From assembly GCA_049517655.1 (NCBI GenBank), contig JBEKRQ010000004.1, positions 1 through 64,000 on the forward strand: DNA of 64,000 nucleotides, written 5' to 3'. The number at the start of each line of letters is the position of its first letter. Within the stretch, counting starts at the first letter, position 1. A program made the translations under genes and the position numbers. Of this stretch, positions 44,995-52,808 are shown piece by piece. This stretch comes from UBA11358 sp049517655 (GTDB lineage Bacteria > Verrucomicrobiota > Verrucomicrobiia > Limisphaerales > UBA11358). Under the pieces are notes generated by a model that was given only the letters and a program-made list of their open reading frames with translations, searched no databases and had not been told where the DNA came from.

Positions 44995-45621
44995 ATGCTG
45001 CACAGCGAACTGATTCCCGCCGCCGAGAAAGATTCCCGCCGATTGATGATCATGCTGCACGGGCTGGGCGACAGCATTGACGGCTACCGCTGGTTGCCCA
45101 GCGAGATGTCCCTTCCGTGGCTGAATTATCTGCTCGTCAACGCGCCGGACGAATACTACGGCGGCTACTCGTGGTTCGATTTTCCAGACAATATCGTGCC
45201 GGGCGTTCAGCGCAGCCGGAAGTTGTTGTTCCAACTGCTTGACGATTTACGCACCAAGGGTTTTCCGACGGAGCAAATCACACTCGGCGGTTTTTCACAG
45301 GGTTCTCTCCTGTCGGTTGACGTCGGTCTGCGCTATCCGCACCGGCTGGCGGGTATCGTGGGCATCAGCGGCGGAGTTTGCGAACCGGAAAAATTATTGA
45401 AGGAACTTTCGCCGGTTGCGCACCAGCAACGTCTGCTCTTGACGCACGGCACAGACGACCCTTTGATCCCGATTGCTAAGGTGCGCGAGCAGGTTCAATT
45501 GCTCAAGGCCGCCGGTCTGTCCGTCGAGTGGCGCGAATTTCCCAAAGCACACACAATTCATGGTAGTAAGGAACTTGCCGTGATTCGCGATTTTGTGCGC
45601 GCCGGCTATTCAGACAGGTAG
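44995..45621 (+). CDS. Serine esterase, phospholipase/carboxylesterase family
   Basis: The 208-residue cytoplasmic alpha/beta hydrolase has LMIMLHGLGDSIDGYRWLP, the nucleophile Ser101 in LGGFSQGSLLSVDVGL, Asp in LLLTHGTDDPLIPI and His in EFPKAHTIHG. It resembles acyl-protein thioesterase/carboxylesterase YpfH-like proteins and probably cleaves short esters. ATG 44995 is used; the longer frame overlaps the haem protein gene. The stop codon TAG (45619-45621) is part of the GTAG head of a REP palindrome, so the native C-terminus may have been altered by the element. Confidence 0.85.
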   Translation: MLHSELIPAAEKDSRRLMIMLHGLGDSIDGYRWLPSEMSLPWLNYLLVNAPDEYYGGYSWFDFPDNIVPGVQRSRKLLFQLLDDLRTKGFPTEQITLGGFSQGSLLSVDVGLRYPHRLAGIVGISGGVCEPEKLLKELSPVAHQQRLLLTHGTDDPLIPIAKVREQVQLLKAAGLSVEWREFPKAHTIHGSKELAVIRDFVRAGYSDR

Positions 45622-45701
45622 GGCGCGGTCTCCGCACCGCGCCGCGGCGGGCTGGGGACCGGTCTTCGCGAGGCTTCGCCCAGGCGAGCAGCCCGCCCTA
45701 C
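45618..45701. repeat. REP pair overlapping the esterase stop codon
   Basis: GTAG at 45618-45621 is followed by GGCGCGGT/ACCGCGCC (45622-45643). At the other end CTAC (45698-45701) follows a GGCGGGCTG/CAGCCCGCC pair with a long loop. The TAG at 45619-45621 ends the esterase frame. Confidence 0.8.
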
Positions 45702-45704
45702 CAA

Positions 45705-45920
45705 TCACACCTTCACTTCGCGGCTCGTGCCGGGAATCCAGATTTGCTCCGGTGGCGACTGACCGGCGCTCTGCCAATCCATCGCGCGCTCCACAATTTC
45801 ACGCATCTGCATGAACCACCAGCCCGCGCGGGCGATGCGTCCTCCGCGTCGCGCGGGATTGGCGCCCCGACATTGGATGTCGGGGTTGAAGCCGAGTTCG
45901 AGTTGTTCGTTTGTCGTCAT
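45705..45920 (-). CDS. Small conserved Verrucomicrobia protein (NEQLELGF type)
   Basis: The 71-residue protein from ATG 45918-45920 starts MTTNEQLELGFNPDIQ and continues with a basic ARRGGRIARAGWWFMQMREI helix and ERAMDWQ. I recall many near-identical small proteins of this type in Verrucomicrobia genomes, always of unknown function; the basic amphipathic helix would suit nucleic acid or membrane binding. AAAGGCG precedes the ATG at normal distance. It is a single gene; the stop is 4 bases from the REP pair. Confidence 0.75.
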   Translation of the reverse strand: MTTNEQLELGFNPDIQCRGANPARRGGRIARAGWWFMQMREIVERAMDWQSAGQSPPEQIWIPGTSREVKV

Positions 45921-46132
45921 GATTCGCCTTTCTTTTGACGACATTCTGACAGGCGGGGTTGGACAAAGGCTGTCCAAGCCGGAAAGAAATCGGGATGTTA
46001 TACTTCACAAACCCACAACCCATAGGAGGAAGCTGTGAATAACCACAATTTTGGGGGACTCCTTAATTTGAAATGGTGGGGGGCTTTACTTCCGGCGGTT
46101 TGGCATGAAATTGCGGGATGCAGGTATAAAAT

Positions 46133-47002
46133 TCATTTTCCGTCAAAATGTCCCAGTGGACGCCCTGTCATATCCATCAAATCAACCGGCATAACCTCGG
46201 CATTTGTCTGGCCATTTGCGTTTTTGATTATTTTGCAGCTAATCATGCCGAGTCGTTGCTTTTGTGCCGGAATTGGAAATTCCCATTTCAGGTCATTTGC
46301 AATGACCACAACATTCCCAGAAAGAACATTCACATTAGAGCCTATTTGCCGCATTTCAATTGAGAAGCCTTTAACTCCATCAAAAAATCCAGCTTGGTTT
46401 TGCCACATCCACTTGTTGAAGAAATGGCCATACATAACATCGCCAGAATCGTGGAATGATATGACAACATCATGCGTGTCTGGATGCACATTGTTTGGAA
46501 TAAGATTTAATATGGAAATGTTGGCTGCATCCGCTCCAAGTCCGATGCTTGGAATTTTGTCAGAAACGTTTGTGCCTTGGAGAAACATTATGCCAGCACC
46601 GGTCATTTCTTCTAAATTAGAATATGGCAGCGGCGGCGGAGAAAAATCGCCCTTGATTCTAAATGTGGCAACCGCCGAAATGGAAGTGATTGGGCGTTTT
46701 AATGGGTCGTTTTTGGCCTCATCAATTTTGATTTGTCTAATTTCCAATCCATCTCTTGCCGCAAATGTGCCGGCAACAATAGTTTCAATGGCGATACCAA
46801 CCATTAACATATTCCAGCCGCGCCCCGTTGATTTTTTAGATGCCCTAAAATCGGCAATGTCTTGGAACATTTCTTTGGCGGATTTTTTTTCCTTCCATAG
46901 TCCCCAAAACACAAGGCCGCCACCCAGCATGGCAAAAAACATAGTGACTAATTCCACAACCAGCCATGACAGCGCATCTGATGAAAAAACAGCCGAAAAC
47001 AT
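46133..47002 (-). CDS. AT-rich orphan membrane protein
   Basis: The 289-residue protein has two membrane helices (about 12-36, WLVVELVTMFFAMLGGGLVF, and 63-80, WNMLMVGIAIETIVAGTF) with a charged stretch between. A predicted outside domain of about 200 residues follows (ISAVATFRIKGDF, IPSIGLGADAANISIL, FSIEMRQIGSNVNVLSGN). No family recognised. The composition is much more AT-rich than the flanks and resembles the gene at 47273 and the orphan at 12157, suggesting acquisition. The opposite strand is also open (46035-47078) but encodes an unlikely Ser/Pro/Cys-rich protein, so I prefer this strand. Confidence 0.65.
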   Translation of the reverse strand: MFSAVFSSDALSWLVVELVTMFFAMLGGGLVFWGLWKEKKSAKEMFQDIADFRASKKSTGRGWNMLMVGIAIETIVAGTFAARDGLEIRQIKIDEAKNDPLKRPITSISAVATFRIKGDFSPPPLPYSNLEEMTGAGIMFLQGTNVSDKIPSIGLGADAANISILNLIPNNVHPDTHDVVISFHDSGDVMYGHFFNKWMWQNQAGFFDGVKGFSIEMRQIGSNVNVLSGNVVVIANDLKWEFPIPAQKQRLGMISCKIIKNANGQTNAEVMPVDLMDMTGRPLGHFDGK

Positions 47003-47272
47003 ATATGTTTTAATTTGGACGATTTGCGGGTTGGCTTATTTGGCGCTTGTGATTTTTGTCATGACCCGCAGAAAATAATTTTTGCAATCTTCAAAATGCG
47101 TGCAATTTTCCAATCGTTTTGGGTGCGACCGATAGCAAGAGAATGTCCGCATCTAAAAACCCTGACAACAATAAAGAGGGGGGCGAAAAATGACACCTAA
47201 ACTTTTGCCCCCGTTTTTCCAACAAAATAACTGGCTGGACGATTTTCAGGCGTTTGTGGATGATTTGACAAT

Positions 47273-48043
47273 ATGGCAGAAAAGCCCTCTAAAAGGCGAC
47301 ATTCCTATCTGGTTAAGGCCATTCTCAAAACCGGCGAGGACTTTGGAGCCACCGAAATCATTTCAGAAATCGTGGGAGGCATCGTAATTGCATTCCTTGC
47401 ATATCAACGGGGAATCGCAAACCAAGCTGAGCTTCGAGCTTTGATTTTTCTATGTGTCGGGGCGGCTATAATTGCACCCATTTTCGGATTTTTAATGAGG
47501 CTCGTTTTCATAACGCCCTATAAAATTTATAAAGACCAAGAGTCCGAAATTGAAACGCTTCAGACTGAACTTGAGAAACAAAAAGCTACGAAAGCCAATC
47601 TTGAGATAATCCCCAAGGTTGTGCCAAATTACGAAGGACAATATGTTTTTATTTGCGTCCATAATATCGGGCCTGCCTTTGCCAAAGAAGTTGAGGTTAA
47701 GTTAGAAAAATTTTTATTTAAGGATTCAATCAATGAAACAATCGCTTCTCGCATAGGAAGGAAAGGGATTAAGGAAGATACGCCGGAAAATGCAATCACT
47801 GATATTAACGCTCAAAGCGAAGATACATGGGTACTTCTTTCCAATAACAGCGTTCAGCTATTCACAGATCTTCGGCTATTTATAATCCCCGACATCCGCA
47901 TTTACGAACGTGCCGTGAATTTACGTGAATTTGAATTTTGGGTCAGCGCAAATGCCCAAAACGCGGCTTCTAAAAAAGAGATTTATATCAAGCTAAGGCT
48001 AAACGAGGCAGGAAAGGCAACGCTTGAAACGAAATGCTTGTGA
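47273..48043 (+). CDS. AT-rich orphan membrane protein with coiled coil
   Basis: The 256-residue protein has two hydrophobic helices (about 27-43, ISEIVGGIVIAFLAYQ, and 53-78, LIFLCVGAAIIAPIFGFLMR), a heptad-like coiled coil (about 85-110, KDQESEIETLQTELEKQKAT) and a C-terminal beta-rich domain of about 145 residues (YVFICVHNIGPAFAKEVEVK). No family recognised. A second open frame (47190-47387, MTPKLLPPFFQ), preceded by a strong GAGGGGGG, overlaps the start in another frame. It may be a short coupled gene, or the true 5' end separated by a frameshift. Composition is AT-rich like the divergent gene at 46133; the two may have arrived together. Confidence 0.65.
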   Translation: MAEKPSKRRHSYLVKAILKTGEDFGATEIISEIVGGIVIAFLAYQRGIANQAELRALIFLCVGAAIIAPIFGFLMRLVFITPYKIYKDQESEIETLQTELEKQKATKANLEIIPKVVPNYEGQYVFICVHNIGPAFAKEVEVKLEKFLFKDSINETIASRIGRKGIKEDTPENAITDINAQSEDTWVLLSNNSVQLFTDLRLFIIPDIRIYERAVNLREFEFWVSANAQNAASKKEIYIKLRLNEAGKATLETKCL

Positions 48044-48172
48044 ATAAAAGTGTCACAAAGCTGGAAGTAAAAATAGAGAGCGTTATTTAGGCCAACCGCT
48101 TGCTGGTCTTTTCTTTTGAAGGGACTTTTTGATCGCCGCTTGCCACCTGCCATTGAGCTTTAACATTTCCAG

Positions 48173-48529
48173 CTATTCGTGAAGCGTAATGGTGTCGCCC
48201 GGCTGGAGCGGCACGTCATGGCCATGAAGCAGATCTTTTGGATCAATTCGAGTCGTTTCACCCTGCCGCGTCAGGATGATTTCCTTCGGATTTCCATGGC
48301 CGGTGTAATTTGCCGCGACGATGGCCTGCGCAAGCGTCAGTCCCTCCGTCCACTGGACTTCGGGGTTTTGCACTTGGCCAATGACGACGATATTTGTGCG
48401 TTGCATCGCGGCGTAGGCATCGCGCTGTCCGGCCAGATAAGCCGCCCGCACATCGGCTTGGGATGGCGAATGTGTCCTGCAACCGCCGCCGGCGAATGCC
48501 AAGAGCAAAACGACAACCAAGAATTTCAT
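48173..48529 (-). CDS. SLBB-domain lipoprotein (polysaccharide-export-like)
   Basis: The 118-residue protein has a lipoprotein signal (MKFLVVVLLLAFAGGGC, Cys17), so it is anchored in the envelope. The mature part contains a single soluble-ligand-binding beta-grasp unit: NIVVIGQVQNPEVQWTEGLT, AQAIVAANYTGHG, KEIILTRQGE, DVPLQPGDTITL. This resembles one SLBB repeat of Wza-type polysaccharide export proteins but without the export signature domain, so it may bind a glycan rather than form a channel. It lies just before panB on the same strand with 44 bases between; no functional link is evident. Confidence 0.8.
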   Translation of the reverse strand: MKFLVVVLLLAFAGGGCRTHSPSQADVRAAYLAGQRDAYAAMQRTNIVVIGQVQNPEVQWTEGLTLAQAIVAANYTGHGNPKEIILTRQGETTRIDPKDLLHGHDVPLQPGDTITLHE

Positions 48530-48572
48530 TTATAATTCCAACACCGCCATTCCACGAAACGTTGCTAAAAAT

Positions 48573-49355
48573 TTATTTATCCGCGCCCGGTGATTGCACG
48601 GAATTTTTCCATGCCGCCACGGCGGATTTAATTTCCTCTCCGACATGGCACCGGGGCTTTACGAATCGTGGCGTGAACCACGGGAACATTCCGATCAAAT
48701 CCGGCGTGACCAAAATCTGCCCGTCGCAATCCTGACCGGAGCCAATCCCGATGGTTGGAATCGAAAGAGCTTCGGTCAATTCTTTCGCGACCGGCGGCGT
48801 GATTAATTCCAAAACGATTGCAAACGCACCGGCGTCCACCAGCGCTTTTGCATTTTCAAGCAATGCCTCGCGCTCCGTTTCGTTTTTGCCTTTGCGGTGA
48901 TAGCCGCCTTCCTCCAGCACATGTTGCGGTAACATGCCGAGATGACCGCAAAACGGAATTCCGGCGGCAATTATTGCACGAACTTGAGGCAGGATTTCGC
49001 GCCCGCCCTCGGCCTTCACAAATTCCGCGCCGGCGGCGGCGAGGCGCTTTGCATTTTCAACCGCGGTTTCCGGCGTTTCGTAACTGCGGAACGGCATGTC
49101 GGCCCCAAGCAACGCGCATGGTTTGGCGCGGGCGGCAGCACGAACGTGATGTTCCATTTCCGCCATCGTCACATGCGTTGTGTCGGGATAACCCAGCACG
49201 ACCATGCCAAGTGAATCGCCGACGAAAATGATCGGGATGCCCGCCTCGTCGAGCAATTTCGTCATGGGAAAGTCATAGGCCGTGAGCGCGGCGATTTTTT
49301 CGCCGCGGCCTTTCATGGCGCGAATCGTTTCAGCGGTGATTTTAGTTTCAGTCAT
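48573..49355 (-). CDS. panB: 3-methyl-2-oxobutanoate hydroxymethyltransferase
   Basis: PanB makes ketopantoate from 2-oxoisovalerate and methylene-tetrahydrofolate, the first committed step to pantothenate and CoA. It has 260 residues, a normal length. Motifs: RGEKIAALTAYDFPMTKLLDEAG, IFVGDSLGMVVLGYPDT (Asp and Ser binding metal), FVKAEGG, GHLGMLPQHV, and the C-terminal TIGIGSGQDCDGQILVTPDL. The start is ATG 49353-49355. A composite palindromic element (49367-49496) lies between it and the heptose kinase upstream on the same strand. Confidence 0.95.
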   Translation of the reverse strand: MTETKITAETIRAMKGRGEKIAALTAYDFPMTKLLDEAGIPIIFVGDSLGMVVLGYPDTTHVTMAEMEHHVRAAARAKPCALLGADMPFRSYETPETAVENAKRLAAAGAEFVKAEGGREILPQVRAIIAAGIPFCGHLGMLPQHVLEEGGYHRKGKNETEREALLENAKALVDAGAFAIVLELITPPVAKELTEALSIPTIGIGSGQDCDGQILVTPDLIGMFPWFTPRFVKPRCHVGEEIKSAVAAWKNSVQSPGADK

Positions 49356-49366
49356 TGAATTTTATT

Positions 49367-49496
49367 GTAGCACCTGCCTCCGGCGGGTGGAATCCGGCGT
49401 CTCGCCGGATTTTTCGGTGTTAACGATGGTTTCGTAGTTTTATTAAAAGGCAATTCGGCGGGACGCCGAATTGAACCCGCGAGACGCGGGTGCTAC
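49367..49496. repeat. Composite palindromic element with GTAGCACC/GGTGCTAC ends
   Basis: The outer ends GTAGCACC (49367-49374) and GGTGCTAC (49489-49496) are perfect inverted copies. Inside are hairpins built on ATCCGGCG/CGCCGGAT, AATTCGGCG/CGCCGAATT and ACCCGCG/CGCGGGT. The TAG in the right end (49493-49495) is the stop codon of the heptose kinase. Confidence 0.8.
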
Positions 49497-50506
49497 CGCA
49501 TAAAACTCTTCAGCAATTCCTGCGGTGTCGTTATGGCCGTGCCGATTTTGCCGACGACAATGCCCGCCGCGTGGTTCGAAAGAATCGCGGCTTCGAGCGG
49601 CGACGCGCCCGCCGCAATCGCCAGCGTGAACGTGGCGATGACGGTGTCGCCCGCACCGGAAACGTCGAATACTTCCTGCGCGACGGTCGGGATGTGAAAC
49701 GGCTTTTGCCCGCGCCGGCAGAGCAACATGCCCAGTTCGCCGAGCGTGATTAAAAGCACCGCCGGTCGCAGTTCGTTGAGCAATCGTTCCGCGACGAGCA
49801 TGAGATTTTTATCGGCAAGCGGATTCGCGTTGTGGGTTTCATCCGGCAGATTCGCCAGCTCAAAAGCCTCCTTGCGATTCGGTGTGATGAGCGAAAGGTT
49901 GGAGAGATTCAAATGGTGAACCGGCTTGGGATCGAAGCTCAACCAGACGCCGCGCGCGCGGCAGAGCGATTTGATTTCATTGAGCAGCGGTTGCGTCACG
50001 ACGCCCTTGCCGTAATCGCCGACAATGACGGCGGCGGCCCGGGGGAGTTTTGATTTCAATTGCGCGAGCAAACGGCCCGTCAATTTCGCATCCAAACCGT
50101 CGCGTGTTTCGCGGTCAATGCGGACGAGTTGTTGCTTGTGCGCAACGATGCGGGTTTTGATGCTCGTGTGCCGCGCGGTGTGAGTGACCAATCCGCCACA
50201 ATTGATTTTTTGCCCGGCCAGAAGTTTTTTCAACCAGCGGCCGGCGTTGTCATTGCCGATCGCGCCGAAAATTTCCGTGGACAGGCCAAGCGCGGTCAAA
50301 TTGCGGGCGATATTGGCCGCGCCGCCGGGCATGAAACTTTCGCGCTCGAATTCGACGACCGGCACGGGCGCTTCGGGCGAAATGCGCGCGACGCTGCCCC
50401 AAATGAATTGGTCGAGCATCACGTCGCCGACGACGAGCACACGGGTTTTGGCGGCGGTGTTCAAAATCTGCCGTGCGCGGGGAGCGGACAAGGTTGTGCG
50501 ATTCAC
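49493..50506 (-). CDS. hldE: D-glycero-beta-D-manno-heptose-7-phosphate kinase (HldE N-domain/RfaE1 type)
   Basis: The 337-residue PfkB/ribokinase-type kinase has RVLVVGDVMLDQFIWGSVARISPEAPVPVV, MPGGAANIARNLTALG, and the catalytic VSGAGDTVIATFTLA. The RISPEAPVPVV motif identifies the heptose-phosphate kinase that makes heptose-1,7-bisphosphate for the LPS inner core. The adenylyltransferase half found in E. coli HldE is absent, so another protein must do that step. The start is GTG 50504-50506. The stop codon is supplied by the palindromic element at 49367-49496. Confidence 0.9.
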   Translation of the reverse strand: MNRTTLSAPRARQILNTAAKTRVLVVGDVMLDQFIWGSVARISPEAPVPVVEFERESFMPGGAANIARNLTALGLSTEIFGAIGNDNAGRWLKKLLAGQKINCGGLVTHTARHTSIKTRIVAHKQQLVRIDRETRDGLDAKLTGRLLAQLKSKLPRAAAVIVGDYGKGVVTQPLLNEIKSLCRARGVWLSFDPKPVHHLNLSNLSLITPNRKEAFELANLPDETHNANPLADKNLMLVAERLLNELRPAVLLITLGELGMLLCRRGQKPFHIPTVAQEVFDVSGAGDTVIATFTLAIAAGASPLEAAILSNHAAGIVVGKIGTAITTPQELLKSFMR

Positions 50507-50599
50507 ACCCCATCTTTTAACCGGATTTGGCCTGTGAAGGAAACAAAGAATTTATAGCAAGTTTCAGTCAACATTGGCACAGTTTGATATGCCTCCGGG

Positions 50600-50701
50600 A
50601 AAAGCGGCGGAGGGCCGCCGCAGTCCAAGACGCTGCGCGCAACACGATGATTTCTCAAATACGCGAAGCGTTTTGGAGTGCGCCAGTCCCCTGGCGCTTT
50701 G
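50600..50701. repeat. TTGGA-headed REP pair (family 2), copy 1
   Basis: The minus-strand element at 50600-50629 (its head reads CTTGGACTGCG on that strand) and the plus-strand element at 50671-50701 (TTTTGGAGTGCG, then CCAG/CTGG stem and CGCTTT end) form an inverted pair. The 350-base gap 50507-50856 contains this pair and no credible gene; several short frames there are repeat translations. Confidence 0.8.
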
Positions 50702-50856
50702 CACGAGGACGAACTGTCCTCGAGATTTCCTCATGAACCTGTTTGTGCCAATGATAATATGAACTGCTATAGAGTGGAGGCAATTTGCAAAGGCCGGTTT
50801 CCTTTAAGGAAAATGGCGGATTGTTTGGAGGAATTTTTACGCGGATTAAACCCGGC

Positions 50857-51504
50857 CTAGAAAGTCCACGTTAACTTGGCCACAACGGAGTGAATGTAAA
50901 CCCCGTCAATCTTAATATGATCGCTTAAGCCGCTAAGATAGTAACGTTGGTTAAGCGTGCCGAGGAATTTGTAAGCGATGCCGATGGAAATGTTTTTTGA
51001 CAACGCATAGTCCAATCCGGCTTCCGCCTGATAAGCAAAAGTAAAGTCGGTGTCACGATAATCGGTTCCCCGGTTGTTAAGGTCAAACATGCTGACTACT
51101 CCGCCGGCGCCAACACCGAGATAAGGAGTACACGGGGTTTTTGTTGGCATCTTATAGATAACATTTGCCAATATCGGAACTGAAGACATGTCAATGTTTT
51201 GGGAAACGGAGGCAAGAAAAACCCCGTTTATTGTATCTATGGAGTTCCACATGAAGCCTGATTCCAACTCCACGGCCCACGAATCATTGAGGTTGTAACC
51301 CAGATTAATATCAGCGCGGATGCCGGGGTCAAAAGTGGCATTTCTAACGTTTCCTTCTTCGATGAAAGACGCCTTCTGTTGGAACATATCACCGACACCA
51401 GCGCTTAGATAAAAATTGTCGCTCCAATCCGCCGCACGCGCGCCTGCGGCAGACATGAGGAGAGCCGCACTCACCATTGTGACTGAACGAATGGTTGTTT
51501 TCAT
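50857..51504 (-). CDS. Outer-membrane beta-barrel protein (OmpW/OmpA-barrel-like)
   Basis: The 215-residue protein from ATG 51502-51504 has a signal peptide (MKTTIRSVTMVSAALLMSAA, cleaved near ARA-AD). It then shows alternating hydrophobic strands typical of an 8-stranded barrel: NFYLSAGVGDMF, GIRADINLGYNL, WAVELESGFMW, TPYLGVGAGGVV, FAYQAEAGLDYAL, ISIGIAYKFLG. It ends in aromatic LTWTF, the outer-membrane insertion signal. Ligand or role unknown. It points away from the kinase gene across the repeat-filled gap. Confidence 0.85.
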   Translation of the reverse strand: MKTTIRSVTMVSAALLMSAAGARAADWSDNFYLSAGVGDMFQQKASFIEEGNVRNATFDPGIRADINLGYNLNDSWAVELESGFMWNSIDTINGVFLASVSQNIDMSSVPILANVIYKMPTKTPCTPYLGVGAGGVVSMFDLNNRGTDYRDTDFTFAYQAEAGLDYALSKNISIGIAYKFLGTLNQRYYLSGLSDHIKIDGVYIHSVVAKLTWTF

Positions 51505-51643
51505 AATTTTTCCATTTGCCCCAACCGCAACGTGCCGGCGTTGCCTTTTATTGTTTCGGGGAAAACTTGTTCCTCTATCCGGGATTCGGGTTTGACTGTC
51601 AATAATAAAAACTTTCCCGTTCTGCGTCAAACATCCATTGCGT

Positions 51644-52432
51644 CTAATCAAGAAACGTTGTCAACGGACTGGTTGCACTGGCGGTTTCCTGCGCCGCAGC
51701 CAGTCCGGTCTCAAATGCGGCGCGTCCGGCTTCAACGGCCATTTTGAACGCGACGGCCATCCGGTTCGGATCACTCGAAACAGCGACGGCGGTGTTGACG
51801 AGCACGGCGTCCGCACCCATTTCCATCGCCTCCGCCGCGTGGCTCGGCGCCCCAAGTCCGGCGTCCACGACGACGGGCACGGTGGCTTGCTCGATGATGA
51901 TGCGGATTTGGTCGCGCGTTTGCACGCCGCGGTTCGAGCCAATGGGTGAGCCAAGCGGCATCACGGTTGCGCAGCCGGCGTCCTGCAGCCGTTTTGCCAG
52001 GACCGGATCGGCGTTGATGTAAGGCAGCACGGTAAAACCTTCCTTCACCAGAATTTCTGCGGCTTTGAGTGTCTCAACCGGGTCGGGCAGCAGGTAGCGC
52101 GGGTCGGGATGGATTTCCAGCTTGATCCATTTTGGCAAACCGGCGGCGGCGGCGAGGCGCGCGAGGCGCACAGCTTCATCGGCATTCGTCGCGCCGCTGG
52201 TGTTGGGCAGCAGCAGAAACTTTTTCAGGTCAATGAATTCCAGAATGTTCGCGAACGGGTCGCGTTTGCCGCTCAAATCGGCGCGGCGTAGGGCGACGGT
52301 GACCATTTCCGCGCCGCTGGCGTCAAGCGCGTTGCGCATGGCTTCGGGCGACGAGAACTTTCCCGTGCCCATGATGAGCCGCGACCGGAAAGTTCGTCCC
52401 GCGATGGTCAATGGCTGGTTTGAAAACGACAT
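51644..52432 (-). CDS. thiG: Thiazole synthase
   Basis: ThiG forms the thiazole phosphate of thiamine from deoxyxylulose-5-phosphate, dehydroglycine and sulfur from ThiS; its substrate is the product of Dxs (16158). It has 262 residues from ATG 52430-52432. Motifs: SRLIMGTGKFSSPEAM, MVTVALRRADL, the Schiff-base Lys in KWIKLEIHPDPRYLLPD, CATVMPLGSPIGSNRGVQ and VVDAGLGAPSHAAEAMEMGADAVLVNTA. ThiS, ThiH or ThiO are not adjacent. I looked for a TPP riboswitch upstream and saw none. Confidence 0.95.
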   Translation of the reverse strand: MSFSNQPLTIAGRTFRSRLIMGTGKFSSPEAMRNALDASGAEMVTVALRRADLSGKRDPFANILEFIDLKKFLLLPNTSGATNADEAVRLARLAAAAGLPKWIKLEIHPDPRYLLPDPVETLKAAEILVKEGFTVLPYINADPVLAKRLQDAGCATVMPLGSPIGSNRGVQTRDQIRIIIEQATVPVVVDAGLGAPSHAAEAMEMGADAVLVNTAVAVSSDPNRMAVAFKMAVEAGRAAFETGLAAAQETASATSPLTTFLD

Positions 52433-52487
52433 TGTGACCAATTTAGAATAATGCGCCGGTTTGTCGAGGCGGGAAGGGGCATATCAA

Positions 52488-52508
52488 CCACGGATGGACA
52501 CGGATAAA
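52488..52508. repeat. 10-nt tandem array
   Basis: CCACGGATGG and ACACGGATAA lie in exact 10-base register, in the 375-base gap between thiG and hisA. Confidence 0.7.
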
Positions 52509-52609
52509 ACTTGATGTTTTAGCCTGATTTAGGAAGCGGGTTGGCGGGCTTCCGGTTCATGGGTTTTGAATAGCCCGTTTGCGGGAAATTGGCAAGCGTG
52601 CTTTGTTAC

Positions 52610-52722
52610 GGGGAGCACACGCGCCTCGCGTGTCATGTTCGACGCCCCCGTCGGACACATTTTCCCATCCGATGTTTCCAGCGTGGGCGCTGGGAACCGC
52701 ACCCGAGGCGGGCGCGCTCCCC
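52610..52722. repeat. Composite palindromic element with GGGGAGC/GCTCCCC ends
   Basis: Outer ends GGGGAGC (52610-52616) and GCTCCCC (52716-52722) are inverted copies. Inner hairpins include ACACGCG/CGCGTGT, CGAC/GTCG and CAGCG/CGCTG. It is built on the same plan as the element at 49367-49496 but with different sequence. Confidence 0.7.
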
Positions 52723-52780
52723 ATCCTCCGCCGCTTTATGATTTGCGATTTGCGCGCGGAATGACAAAATTCGCGTCAAT

Positions 52781-52808
52781 CGTAATTCGTAAATCATAAA
52801 TCGTAACA
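52781..52808. repeat. 7-nt tandem array abutting the hisA start codon
   Basis: Units CGTAATT, CGTAAAT, CATAAAT and CGTAACA run to 52808; the ATG of hisA begins at 52808. It is closely similar to the array before icd (18275-18302). Confidence 0.85.

Noticed and set aside
46035..47078. 347-codon rightward frame opposite the 46133-47002 gene
   Set aside because: The encoded protein is rich in Ser, Pro and Cys with scattered short hydrophobic runs, as expected from antisense translation; the leftward protein has clear membrane helices and an ordered soluble domain.
50527..50860. Short rightward frames between the heptose kinase and the outer-membrane protein
   Set aside because: They are translations of the TTGGA-type REP pair and have no gene-like features.
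52433..52807. TPP riboswitch upstream of thiG
   Set aside because: No recognisable THI-box sequence or pairing was found; the region consists of repeats.
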